DNA from: Chloroflexota bacterium
GTDB lineage: Bacteria > Chloroflexota > Limnocylindria > Limnocylindrales > CSP1-4
DNA: 17,297 nucleotides
Reading direction: 5' to 3'
NCBI GenBank assembly: GCA_021815005.1
Contig: JAKAHL010000007.1
Location: forward strand, 1-17,297
Numbering within the stretch: the first letter of the stretch is position 1; every line of letters begins with the position of its first letter. Position numbers and translations under genes: made by a program. Under the pieces are notes generated by a model. The model had not been told where the DNA came from. It saw only the letters and a list, made by a program, of their open reading frames with translations, and ran no database searches. Positions 5,884 to 16,264 of the stretch are shown in pieces.

Positions 5884-8114
5884 CCCCGCCCGACCTCGAC
5901 GCCGTCCGCCGGATCATCGACGCCGCCCGCGCCGCCGGGCACGCCACGCTGCTCGAGCCCGAGGGCCTGGCGCTGCTCGCGGCGCTCGGTCTCGCCGTGC
6001 CCGCCTGGCGACTGGTGCCCGACGAGGCCGGGGTGGACGCGCCGCTGCTCGACGACATCGGGGGGGAGCGGATCGTCGTCAAGGCGGTCGGGCCGGGCCT
6101 CGTCCACAAGACCGAGATCGGCGGCGTGGCGTTCGCGGACCGGACGCCCGCGGCCGTGCGCGCCGCGATGACCGCGATGCGCGCCCGCCTCCCCTCCCCG
6201 GCCTCGGGCTTCACGCTGTCGGCGCTGGTGCCGCACGACCGCGACCCCGGCGGGGAGCTCCTCCTCGCGTTCCGCTGGACCGACGACATGGGGCCGATCG
6301 TCGCGGTGGGCGCCGGCGGCATCGCCACCGAGATCCTCGCCGCGGACCTGCGCCCGGACCGCGCCCTGGCCATCGCCTCGCCCACGCTCACGCCGCCCGA
6401 CGGGCTCGACGGCGCCCTGGCCGATGCCACCGCCGCCCGGCTCGCGACGCGGTCCGTCCGGGGCCAGCCCCCGCGCCTCGGCCCGGAGCGCCTCGCCGAC
6501 GCCGTCCGGCGCCTCCTCGCCCTCGCCCCGCTCGCCCCGGCGGGGCTGCTCGAGCTCGAGGTCAACCCCGCCGCGGTCACGCCCGCGGGCCTCGTCGCGC
6601 TGGATGTGCTGGTCCGGCTCGGCGACGGACCGCTCCCCGTCCGGCCGCCGCGCCCGGCAGCTGCCGTGGCCCGGCTGCTCGCCCCGCGATCCATCGGCAT
6701 CGTGGGCGTGTCATCGGGGATGAACCCCGGGCACGTGATCCTCCAGAACGTCCTGCGCGAGGGCTTCGACCCAGCGGCGGTCACCGTGGTGAAGCCCGGT
6801 GTCGCGGAGATGGACGGCGTCCGCTGCGTGCCGAACCTCGCCGCCATGCCCTCGCGCGTTGACCTCATGGTGGTGGTGCTGCCGGCCGCGGCCACCCCCG
6901 GGTTCGTGGCCGAGGCGGTGGAGCGGGACCTCGCCGCGTCGCTCATCGTCATCCCCGGCGGGCTGGAGGAGAAGTCCGGCGGCGGGGCATACGCTGACCG
7001 CCTCCAGGCGGTGCTCGCGGCGGCCCGAGGGAGGCCCGACGGCGGGCCGGTCATCAACGGCGGCAACTGCCTCGGCATCCGCTCGCGCCCCGGCCGGTAC
7101 GACACGCTGTTCATCCCGCGCGCCAAGCTGCCCCGCGGCGCTCGGCCGGCGCCGATCGCGCTGGTCACCGGCAGCGGCGCCTTTGCCGTCACCCGCCTGT
7201 CGCGCCTGGCGCCGCTGGACCCCCGATACGTGGTGACGATCGGGAACCAGACGGACCTCACCGCGGGCGACTACCTGACCCACTTCGCGGGCGACCCCGC
7301 GGTCCGCGTGGTGGGCGTGTACGTCGAGGGCTTCGTCCGCCTCGACGGCGCGCGCTTCCTCGAGGCGGCGGCGCGCCTCCGGGCGGACGGGCGGCGCGTC
7401 GTCCTGTACCGGGCGGGGCGGACCGCGGCCGGGGCGGGGGCCTCCGCGAGCCACACGGCGGCGATCGCCGGCGACGCGGCGGTCACGCGCGCCCTGGCCC
7501 GGGCCGCGGGCGTGGCCTGGGCCGAGACCCCGGCGGAGTTCGACGACCTGCTGCGGACCTTCGCGCTGCTCGACGGGCGGCCAGCGGCTGGACGGCGACT
7601 GGGCGCGACCACCAACGCCGGCTCCGAGTGCGTCACGATCGCCGACCACGCGGGGCCGCTCGAGCTGGTGCGGTTCTCACCCGCCACCGAGCAGGCGCTG
7701 GGCCGGGTGCTGGTGCCCGCCGGGATCACCTCGGTCGTGGACGTGCACAACCCGCTCGACCTCACCCCCATCGCGGATGCGCGGATCGTGGGGGAGACGG
7801 CCCGGATCATCCTCGCCGCCGACGAGGTGGACGCGGGGATCGTCGGCATCGTCCCCATGACCGACACGATCGACGGCCTGCCCGCCGGCGAGGGCCACGA
7901 CGAGGACCTCGCGCGGCCGGGCGCGGTGGCCGACGTGGTGGCCCGTCTCTGGCACGCAACGACGAAGCCGTGGGTTGCGGTGGTGGACGCAGGGCCGATG
8001 TACGAGCCGTTGCGGACGCGCCTGCTCGAGGCCGGGGTGCCGGTGCTGGGCACGGCCGACGCGGCCACGCGAGCCCTCGGCGCGTGGTGCGAGGCCGGGC
8101 CGCCGGGCGCCTGA
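5880..8114 (+). CDS. Fused ADP-forming acyl-CoA (acetate-CoA) synthetase, permuted domain order
   Basis: A 744-residue NDP-forming acyl-CoA synthetase, which converts acyl-CoA + ADP + phosphate to acid + CoA + ATP through phosphohistidines. The N-terminal ATP-grasp (beta-type) region spans about 1-250 with VVKAVGPGLVHKTEIGGV (66-83; K68, H76) and GAGGIATEIL. The CoA-binding Rossmann region is about 260-360 (APRSIGIVGVSSGMNPG). The succinyl-CoA-ligase-like alpha region is about 390-740 with NGGNCLGI, VTGSGAF, VYVEGF and ASASHTAAIAG, where H525 is the expected phosphohistidine. Fused enzymes I know, such as PatZ-type proteins, have the CoA-binding part first and ATP-grasp last; here the order is reversed. 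The start at 5880 is chosen because it makes an ATGA overlap with the methyltransferase and begins the conserved sequence. The same frame is open upstream but there it only shadows the methyltransferase. Acetate is the likely but unproven substrate. Confidence 0.9.
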   Translation: MTPPDLDAVRRIIDAARAAGHATLLEPEGLALLAALGLAVPAWRLVPDEAGVDAPLLDDIGGERIVVKAVGPGLVHKTEIGGVAFADRTPAAVRAAMTAMRARLPSPASGFTLSALVPHDRDPGGELLLAFRWTDDMGPIVAVGAGGIATEILAADLRPDRALAIASPTLTPPDGLDGALADATAARLATRSVRGQPPRLGPERLADAVRRLLALAPLAPAGLLELEVNPAAVTPAGLVALDVLVRLGDGPLPVRPPRPAAAVARLLAPRSIGIVGVSSGMNPGHVILQNVLREGFDPAAVTVVKPGVAEMDGVRCVPNLAAMPSRVDLMVVVLPAAATPGFVAEAVERDLAASLIVIPGGLEEKSGGGAYADRLQAVLAAARGRPDGGPVINGGNCLGIRSRPGRYDTLFIPRAKLPRGARPAPIALVTGSGAFAVTRLSRLAPLDPRYVVTIGNQTDLTAGDYLTHFAGDPAVRVVGVYVEGFVRLDGARFLEAAARLRADGRRVVLYRAGRTAAGAGASASHTAAIAGDAAVTRALARAAGVAWAETPAEFDDLLRTFALLDGRPAAGRRLGATTNAGSECVTIADHAGPLELVRFSPATEQALGRVLVPAGITSVVDVHNPLDLTPIADARIVGETARIILAADEVDAGIVGIVPMTDTIDGLPAGEGHDEDLARPGAVADVVARLWHATTKPWVAVVDAGPMYEPLRTRLLEAGVPVLGTADAATRALGAWCEAGPPGA

Positions 8115-8189
8115 CGAGGTCGCCCGGACCAGGTCGCCCGCGCCGGAGCGATCCGCAGCACAGGCGGGGCCGTCACGGGCGCGCGGTGC

Positions 8190-8224
8190 TAGGCTCCGGT
8201 CAACCCACACCCGTCGGCGAGGAG
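8190..8224 (+). promoter_or_regulatory. -10-like box and Shine-Dalgarno of the small membrane-protein gene
   Basis: TAGGCT (8190-8195) lies about 34 nt before the start, followed by GAGGAG (8219-8224) 4 nt before GTG 8229. Unlike several neighbours, this gene therefore has a leader and a strong ribosome-binding site, which decides the GTG start. No clear -35 box is visible. Confidence 0.45.
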
Positions 8225-8228
8225 ACGC

Positions 8229-8921
8229 GTGGCCAGCACGAACCCGGGGCGTCGGCAGCCGCCGCGCCAACCGATTGGCCGCGGCGAGGTCGCGACGCTC
8301 GCCGTCGCGGTGGTCCTCGGCCTGCTCTGGGGCATCGTCTGGAAGCGTTCGGCCGGCCTGGGCTCCGCGGCGTCGCTGGCTCCGGCGCTGCTGCTCGTGA
8401 TCGGGCCCGGGCTCGTCATCGTGCTGGTCGGCATGCGCATCGCGACGGGCCGGTTCGAGATGCGCATGACCGGCTGGGCGGCGATCGCGGCGACGGCGGC
8501 CGGGCTCGTCGGCAACCTCCTGGTGCCGGGCCTCGCGTCGTCGGTGGTGGTTCCGGGCACCCTCACCGGCACGCTCGACGGCGCCCAGCTCCCGGCCGGA
8601 GTGCCAGCGGCGTGCACGTGGGGCCCCGGCCGCACCGCGGTCACCCAGGTCGCCTTCCCGCTGCGCACGCCGCTCACCGGCAACGTTCCGGCCGGCCAGC
8701 TGACGATCCAACTGCCGAGCGGCGCCGCTGCAATCGACCCGACCGCGATCGGGCTGGCCGGCCCCGGCATGCCCCTCCGCGACGGCACGGGCGACGTGGG
8801 CAGCGGTGACCTGTCCAGCGGCACGCTCACCCTCGACCCGGGCCAGGGCGCTGTCGTCGCGGGCCAGCTCGCCTGGACCTGCCAGCCGGCGCCAGCCGCC
8901 GGATCGGCCGGGCAGCCGTAG
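8229..8921 (+). CDS. Hypothetical membrane protein with extracytoplasmic domain
   Basis: A 230-residue protein that I do not recognise. A short basic N-terminus (RRQPPRQPIGR) is followed by three hydrophobic segments, at about 21-37, 46-68 and 78-101. After them comes a polar region of about 130 residues rich in Gly, Thr, Ala and Pro, with alternating hydrophobic residues that suggest beta structure. It holds two cysteines (in ACTW and TCQP) that could form a disulfide outside the cell. The start is GTG, supported by GAGGAG. It lies 114 nt after the acyl-CoA synthetase and 101 nt before the MFS exporter in the same direction, but both gaps contain promoter-like boxes, so it may be its own unit. 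Function unknown. Confidence 0.75.
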   Translation: MASTNPGRRQPPRQPIGRGEVATLAVAVVLGLLWGIVWKRSAGLGSAASLAPALLLVIGPGLVIVLVGMRIATGRFEMRMTGWAAIAATAAGLVGNLLVPGLASSVVVPGTLTGTLDGAQLPAGVPAACTWGPGRTAVTQVAFPLRTPLTGNVPAGQLTIQLPSGAAAIDPTAIGLAGPGMPLRDGTGDVGSGDLSSGTLTLDPGQGAVVAGQLAWTCQPAPAAGSAGQP

Positions 8922-9010
8922 CGAACGGGGCTGGACAACCGGTCAGGGCGGCCGGGCGCGGCGGGGGCGGTGCGCCGCCCCTTGGCAGGCCGGGGTCTGG
9001 GGCGATCCGG

Positions 9011-9016
9011 TAGCCT
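9011..9016 (+). promoter_or_regulatory. -10-like box of the MFS exporter gene (leaderless)
   Basis: TAGCCT is followed by CGAGGC and then ATG 9023, again a 6-nt spacing. TTGGCA at 8982-8987 resembles a -35 box, but the 23-nt spacing is too long to be convincing. Confidence 0.4.
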
Positions 9017-9022
9017 CGAGGC

Positions 9023-10459
9023 ATGCAGCGCAAGTGGCTCATCCTCTCGACGGTTTCGCTCGGATCGTTGATGTCCACCCTCGACGGCAGCATCGTCAAC
9101 ATCGCGCTGCCGGCAATCCAGACGGACTTTCGGATCGACCTGACCACCGTCGAGTGGGTCGTCGTCGCCTACCTGCTCGTGGTGGGCAGCCGGCTGCTCC
9201 CGGTGGGGCGCCTCGGCGAGGTGGCCACGTTCAAGCGCGTCTACCTCATCGGGTTCGCGGTGTTCACGCTCGCGAGCGTCACCTGCGGACTCGCCCCCAA
9301 CGAGGGCTGGCTCATCGCCTCGCGCACGGTCCAGGCGATCGGCGCCGCCGCGATCATGGCCATGGGGCCGGCGGTCATCGCGCGCACCTTCGGCCCGAGC
9401 GAGCGGGGCCGCGCGCTCGGCCTCAACGGCGTGAGCGTCTCTCTGGGGCTGAGCCTCGGCCCGGCCATCGGCGGGGTCCTCACCCAGGTGGCCTCGTGGC
9501 GGTCCATCTTCCTGATCAACGCGCCGATCGGCCTCATCGCGATCCTGTGGGCATGGCGCGTGCTGCCGGCCGAGGGCCGAGGCCACGACCAGTCGTTCGA
9601 CCTGCGCGGCGCCGCGCTGTCCGGCATCGCGCTGTTCGCCCTGCTGCTCGCCCTGTCCGAGGGCCAGACGTGGGGCTGGACCTCGCCCCTGACCCTCCTG
9701 CTGCTCGCCGCGTTCGCGGTGATCGGCGCCGCGTTCGTGCTGGCGGAGCGGTCCAGCGCGCAGCCGCTGCTGGACCTGGCCCTGTTCCGCATCCGCCCGT
9801 TCAGCTTCGGCCTCGCGAGCGTGGTCGTCGCGTTCGCGGGCATGTTCACCGCCACGTTCCTGCTGCCGTTCCTGCTGGAGCAGGGCCGCGGCTTCGATCC
9901 CATCGAGGCCGGCCTGCTGCTGACGCCGGTACCGATCTCGATGGCCTTCGTGGCGCCGTTCTCGGGGTCCATCTCGGACCGGATCGGGCCGGCCGTCCCC
10001 GCGAGCGTCGGGATCGTCCTGATGGTGCTGGGACTGCTCAGCCTCACGCAGCTGGCGGTGGACTTCACGCTGCCGGACCTCATCTGGCGGCTCGTTCTCC
10101 TGGGCGTCGGGCAGGGCCTGTTCATGAGCCCCAACAGCTCCGCGGTCCTGGGGTCCGTGCCCGGCCGCCGGGTCGGGACCGCGTCGGGCACGCTCGCCCA
10201 GATGCGGGTCACGGGGCAGGCGCTGGGCATCGCGCTGTCGGCGGCGATCGTCGCCACGCGGATGCCCGTCCACCTGGTCGGGTCGGTGCCGCAGAGCGTG
10301 GCGCTGGCCGACGCGATCCACGACGCGTTCACGGTGGCAGCCGCGGTCTGCGCCATCGGCATCGTCACGAGCCTGGTCCGCGGGTCGGGCCGGCGGCACC
10401 TGCCGAACGAGCGCGTGCCGGCGGGCGGGGCAACCAGCCCGGGGCCGGCCGCGGACTGA
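9023..10459 (+). CDS. MFS multidrug-type exporter, DHA2 (EmrB/QacA) family
   Basis: A 478-residue inner-membrane transporter with many hydrophobic helices, consistent with the 14-helix DHA2 drug:proton antiporters. The first helix carries the family signature STLDGSIVNIALPAI (about residues 18-32), followed by WVVVAYLL in helix 2 and the loop 2-3 motif GRLGEVATFKRVY, a diverged form of G-L-D-R-GRR. R-VQAIGAAAIMAMGPAVIA (helix 4) and GLSLGPAIGGVL-SWRSIFLINAPIG (antiporter motif C region) follow. Substrate not predictable. No TetR or MarR regulator sits beside it. It ends in a TGA convergent with the NlpC/P60 gene. The start ATG lies 6 nt after TAGCCT without a Shine-Dalgarno. Confidence 0.93.
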   Translation: MQRKWLILSTVSLGSLMSTLDGSIVNIALPAIQTDFRIDLTTVEWVVVAYLLVVGSRLLPVGRLGEVATFKRVYLIGFAVFTLASVTCGLAPNEGWLIASRTVQAIGAAAIMAMGPAVIARTFGPSERGRALGLNGVSVSLGLSLGPAIGGVLTQVASWRSIFLINAPIGLIAILWAWRVLPAEGRGHDQSFDLRGAALSGIALFALLLALSEGQTWGWTSPLTLLLLAAFAVIGAAFVLAERSSAQPLLDLALFRIRPFSFGLASVVVAFAGMFTATFLLPFLLEQGRGFDPIEAGLLLTPVPISMAFVAPFSGSISDRIGPAVPASVGIVLMVLGLLSLTQLAVDFTLPDLIWRLVLLGVGQGLFMSPNSSAVLGSVPGRRVGTASGTLAQMRVTGQALGIALSAAIVATRMPVHLVGSVPQSVALADAIHDAFTVAAAVCAIGIVTSLVRGSGRRHLPNERVPAGGATSPGPAAD

Positions 10460-10492
10460 CGCCTCCAGCGGCGGGCGCGCCGCGCCGAAAGC

Positions 10493-10534
10493 AGCGCCGC
10501 AGCGCCAGCGCCGCAGCGCCAGCGCCGCAGCGCC
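10493..10534. repeat. Three perfect copies of a 14-bp tandem repeat
   Basis: AGCGCCGCAGCGCC repeats exactly three times at 10493-10506, 10507-10520 and 10521-10534. Each unit is itself AGCGCC-GC-AGCGCC. It lies just after the MFS stop in the gap between two convergent genes. It may be slippage-prone spacer DNA; no coding function is supported. Confidence 0.75.
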
Positions 10535-10542
10535 GAACGCGC

Positions 10543-10576
10543 GAAAGCCGCCCCGCACGTGGGCGGAGCGGCCTTC
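10543..10576. terminator. Bidirectional hairpin between MFS and NlpC/P60 genes
   Basis: GCCGC (10547-10551) pairs with GCGGC (10568-10572), then after one mismatch CCGC (10553-10556) pairs with GCGG (10563-10566) around the loop ACGTGG. GAA/TTC extends the base. It lies between two convergent stop codons. On the minus strand it is followed by CTTTC, on the plus strand by CCTTC, so any termination would be of the U-poor kind. Confidence 0.45.
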
Positions 10577-10653
10577 ACTGGGGTGACGGGCGGGCGCGGC
10601 GGAGCCGGCGTCCCATCGGGCGGCGCGCACCGCGGCCCGCGGCGCGTGCCGTG

Positions 10654-11463
10654 TCAGGCGGCGCGCACCAGGCTGGCGAGCACCCAGAAGCTGTGGTTCC
10701 CGTAGGACACGTGGTCCCAGCGCCGGCCGCTCGTCGTCGTGGCGCCGATCAGGCGGAGCCGGTCTCCCGGGCGCACGGTTGCCAGGACGCGCCCCGAGAC
10801 GGAAGGCGCGCTGCGCAGGTTGAGGTACGAGCGCGCCACCACGACGATGGGCGCCTTCGCGGCCGCTGGCTTGGCGGCCCTGACCGTGACCTTGGACTTG
10901 GCGGCCGTCGGCTTGACGGTCTTGAGGGACGTCGCGGTCCGCAACGGCGAGGGCGTGCTGGAGGGCCCCGTCCCGCTCAGGTGCGTGTGGATGTAACCCG
11001 TGACGGAGTCGTGCAGCGCATACAGGCCGGTGATGCGGATGCCCTGGCTCGGGTTGAGCGCGCTGATCACGCGACCGCCGCCGATGTAGATGGCGGCGTG
11101 CGCCCCGTTCCCGTAGATGACCACGTCGCCGACCTGGGGGTTCGAGCGGCTGACGAGGTGGCGGGCCCGACCCCACGCGAGCATCGCGTAGCCCGAGTGG
11201 CCGCCGCCCAGGAGGGCGTTCACCCCCGCCTGGAGGTAGGCGTATCGGACGAGGCCGGAACAGTCAAAGGCGGTGGGGCCGGCGGCGCCGAAGACATACG
11301 GCTTGCCCAGCTGCGCCTCGGCGATGGTGACGACGCGCATGGCGACCGTCAGCGATGTGTTGGCCGAACTCGCGGCCGCGATCGAGGGCGACGCGACGAC
11401 GAGCGTGGAGACGGCGGCGAGCGCCGCGATTCCGAAGGCCCGGAGGCCGGCGGTGAGACGCAA
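10654..11463 (-). CDS. Secreted NlpC/P60 peptidoglycan hydrolase with SH3 domain
   Basis: A 269-residue exported cell-wall hydrolase. A Sec signal peptide covers residues 1-30 (hydrophobic core AFGIAALAAVSTLVVA, cleavage near SIAA). The NlpC/P60 domain (about 42-160) has the catalytic cysteine in FDCSGLV (C68) and histidine in GAHAAIYIG (H122), with N137 as a possible third residue. A Lys/Ala/Thr-rich linker (about 163-204) leads to a C-terminal bacterial SH3 domain (about 205-269, ARSYLNLRSAPSVSGRVLATVRPGDRL). Such enzymes cut peptide stems, usually the gamma-D-Glu-diaminopimelate bond. The start is TTG at 11463, chosen because AGGAG (plus 11468-11472) stands at the right distance and it gives a complete signal peptide. 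A long structured leader precedes it. Confidence 0.92.
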   Translation of the reverse strand: MRLTAGLRAFGIAALAAVSTLVVASPSIAAASSANTSLTVAMRVVTIAEAQLGKPYVFGAAGPTAFDCSGLVRYAYLQAGVNALLGGGHSGYAMLAWGRARHLVSRSNPQVGDVVIYGNGAHAAIYIGGGRVISALNPSQGIRITGLYALHDSVTGYIHTHLSGTGPSSTPSPLRTATSLKTVKPTAAKSKVTVRAAKPAAAKAPIVVVARSYLNLRSAPSVSGRVLATVRPGDRLRLIGATTTSGRRWDHVSYGNHSFWVLASLVRAA

Positions 11464-11663
11464 AGGACTCCTCTCTACCAGGACACGGCGGTCATCTCGC
11501 CGTGGCGATGGGACGGGACCGACCGGTCAGAGGAGGTTCGCAGCGCTTCGTGTGGCGACACGCTGCTGATCGTGCGTCCTCCCCGGAGAGAGGCGGCGAC
11601 CAGACGGCAGGTCATCCTGCCGGTCGGAGATATGCAGCTGGTACCCCTGTCGTCAGGCCAACG
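11464..11663 (-). promoter_or_regulatory. Long structured 5' leader of the NlpC/P60 gene (candidate cis-regulatory RNA)
   Basis: About 200 nt of non-coding sequence precede the TTG start. On the minus strand it contains three hairpins. CGGCAGG-ATGA-CCTGCCG (plus 11605-11622) is extended by CGACC/GGTCG outside. CGTGT-CGCC-ACACG (around 11548-11562) is the second. CACGGCG-AGATGAC-CGCCGTG (11484-11504) ends 12 nt before the Shine-Dalgarno. The first and third both hold GATGACC at the loop. A TATGGT box (plus 11670-11675) could start this RNA. NlpC/P60 genes in related phyla are often controlled by the ydaO-type c-di-AMP riboswitch, but I could not find its conserved core here, so the class is unknown. 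Confidence 0.4.
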
Positions 11664-11782
11664 GCGCGGACCATACCAGCCCTCGCCGGATCATGCACGC
11701 AACAATGAGGCGGGCTCGTGCGTCGCAGGCCGCCTGGGCGACGGCCGCGTACGACCCCGCGCGCTCCCCCAGGCCCCGGCGA
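11664..11782. other. Spacer between crcB and the NlpC/P60 leader
   Basis: This stretch lies between two minus-strand genes. It contains the TATGGT -10-like box for the NlpC/P60 transcript at 11670-11675 and a weak GGCCG/CGGCC inverted repeat near 11725-11745 that might end crcB transcription. No gene is supported here. Confidence 0.3.
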
Positions 11783-12151
11783 TCAGCCCCCGCCACCCAG
11801 GGTCACGCCCAGCCCGACCGCCATGATGGACGCGGCGACGCTCGCGACGACGTAGCCGACGGCCGCCAGCCAAGCGCCTCTCTCGGCCATCGAGAGCGTG
11901 TCGAGCGAGAACGTCGAGAACGTGGTGTAGGCCCCCAGGAACCCCACGACCACGAGGGGCCGGACCCAGTCGGGCGCGCCGAGCCGCTGGATCAGCGCGT
12001 ACACAAGCCCGATGGCCAGCGAGCCGCTGACGTTGATCAGCAGCGTGCCGAAGGGGAACTCGGCGCCCATCCGCTCCAAGACCCAGCCGCCCAGCAGGAA
12101 GCGGGCATTGGCGCCGAGGATGGCGCCGACCGATATGGCGAGGTACGTCAT
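11783..12151 (-). CDS. crcB: Fluoride ion channel (CrcB/FluC family)
   Basis: A 122-residue inner-membrane protein that forms a dual-topology dimer and lets fluoride leave the cell. Family landmarks are GANARFLLG (residues 13-21), FPFGTLLINVSGSLAIG (32-48, with the conserved N40), and GFLGAYTTFSTFS (70-82), which carries the TTFSTFS core and the phenylalanines of the fluoride pathway (F79, F82). Four hydrophobic segments are visible. The ATG at 12151 is chosen because GGAGG lies 5 nt upstream and the conserved sequence begins there. The frame stays open for 71 more codons upstream, but those run through the riboswitch. Expression is predicted to be controlled by the fluoride riboswitch and the Shine-Dalgarno-sequestering stem. 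It is a single-gene system here, with no second crcB copy. Confidence 0.95.
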   Translation of the reverse strand: MTYLAISVGAILGANARFLLGGWVLERMGAEFPFGTLLINVSGSLAIGLVYALIQRLGAPDWVRPLVVVGFLGAYTTFSTFSLDTLSMAERGAWLAAVGYVVASVAASIMAVGLGVTLGGGG

Positions 12152-12154
12152 GCC

Positions 12155-12184
12155 GCCTCCGTCTGCGGGGCAACGGGAGGCCCC
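12155..12184 (-). promoter_or_regulatory. Expression platform: Shine-Dalgarno sequestering stem of crcB
   Basis: On the minus strand GCCTCC (plus 12176-12181) is exactly complementary to the Shine-Dalgarno GGAGGC (plus 12155-12160). An alternative stem CGGGGC/GCCCCG with loop CTCCCGTT takes up part of the same anti-Shine-Dalgarno. The two structures exclude each other, so the platform most likely works at translation initiation: closed without fluoride, open with it. The pairings are seen in the sequence; the direction of switching follows the known ON behaviour of this riboswitch class. Confidence 0.6.
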
Positions 12185-12199
12185 GTCCTGCGCGTACAG

Positions 12200-12266
12200 G
12201 CCAGAGGCCATCAGCCCTCGCGGGCGGTTCAGACGCGTTCGCGTCTCGGCGGGCACCATCGCCGGC
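12200..12266 (-). promoter_or_regulatory. Fluoride riboswitch (crcB motif)
   Basis: On the minus strand the conserved aptamer parts appear in order. GGCGATGGTGCCCGCC starts at 12263, followed by a variable hairpin AGACGCG/CGCGTCT. GAACCGCC and then GCTGATGGCCTCT follow. These match the crcB-motif consensus blocks (GGCGATGG, AACCGCC and CTGATGGC). It lies between a good promoter and the fluoride channel gene, which is the expected context. It senses fluoride with Mg ions and turns expression on. Confidence 0.92.
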
Positions 12267-12276
12267 TGCTCGAAAG

Positions 12277-12306
12277 AGGGTAGGGTTCGCCGCCGGAGCC
12301 GGTCAA
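12277..12306 (-). promoter_or_regulatory. Promoter of the fluoride riboswitch/crcB transcript
   Basis: On the minus strand TTGACC (-35, plus 12301-12306) is followed by an 18-nt spacer and TACCCT (-10, plus 12277-12282). The predicted transcription start is near 12270, a few bases before the aptamer begins at about 12263-12266. It is the best sigma-70-like promoter in the window. Confidence 0.7.
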
Positions 12307-12649
12307 ACGCCCGGGCGCTCGCCCCGATCGGCCGGGATCTCCCGGGCTCGCCCGCGCGCCGCACCGCCTGGCCCGGGCTTCCCGCGCCGGGCCGCGACCC
12401 GGCAGCGGCCCGGTCACACCGGCCCCCGCCGGCATCCCGGGCGGGCCTACCGGACCGGAATCCCTACCAGTTGGCCCCCAACCCCTGACCTGCGGTCCGC
12501 TGCGGGTGATCCATCCGGCCGGCCGCCACAGCGCCGAGTGGCGCACAATTCCCGCAGAGTGTCGGGCGATGCCGCGTTGGTGTCCCCCGACCGAGCCCAA
12601 CCGCCACCAGCACGGGTGGCCGGCGCCGCCCGAAAGGAACTGCGAACCG
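12307..12649. other. Divergent intergenic region upstream of PFOR
   Basis: About 340 bp without a gene, between the crcB promoter and the PFOR start. It is very GC-rich and contains many GGCC/CCGG blocks. The inverted repeat GTTGG-CCC-CCAAC at 12470-12482 stands out and could be an operator for the PFOR transcript. CACAAT at 12544-12549 could be a -10 box, without a matching -35. The PFOR frame is open back to 12506, but those residues are unlike the family. Confidence 0.35.

Positions 12650-16260
<3,611 letters not shown>

Positions 16261-16264
<4 letters not shown>

Noticed and set aside
11464..11663. c-di-AMP (ydaO-type) riboswitch call for the NlpC/P60 leader
   Set aside because: The context fits, but I could not find the conserved core sequences, so only an unclassified structured leader is reported.
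12152..12364. N-terminal extension of CrcB by 71 residues to the first ATG in frame
   Set aside because: The extension covers the fluoride riboswitch, the Shine-Dalgarno and the expression platform, and CrcB family proteins begin at the chosen ATG.
12506..12649. N-terminal extension of PFOR by 48 residues
   Set aside because: The added residues are Pro/Arg/His/Trp-rich and unlike PFOR. Conserved sequence begins at 12650, with AAGGA upstream of that ATG.
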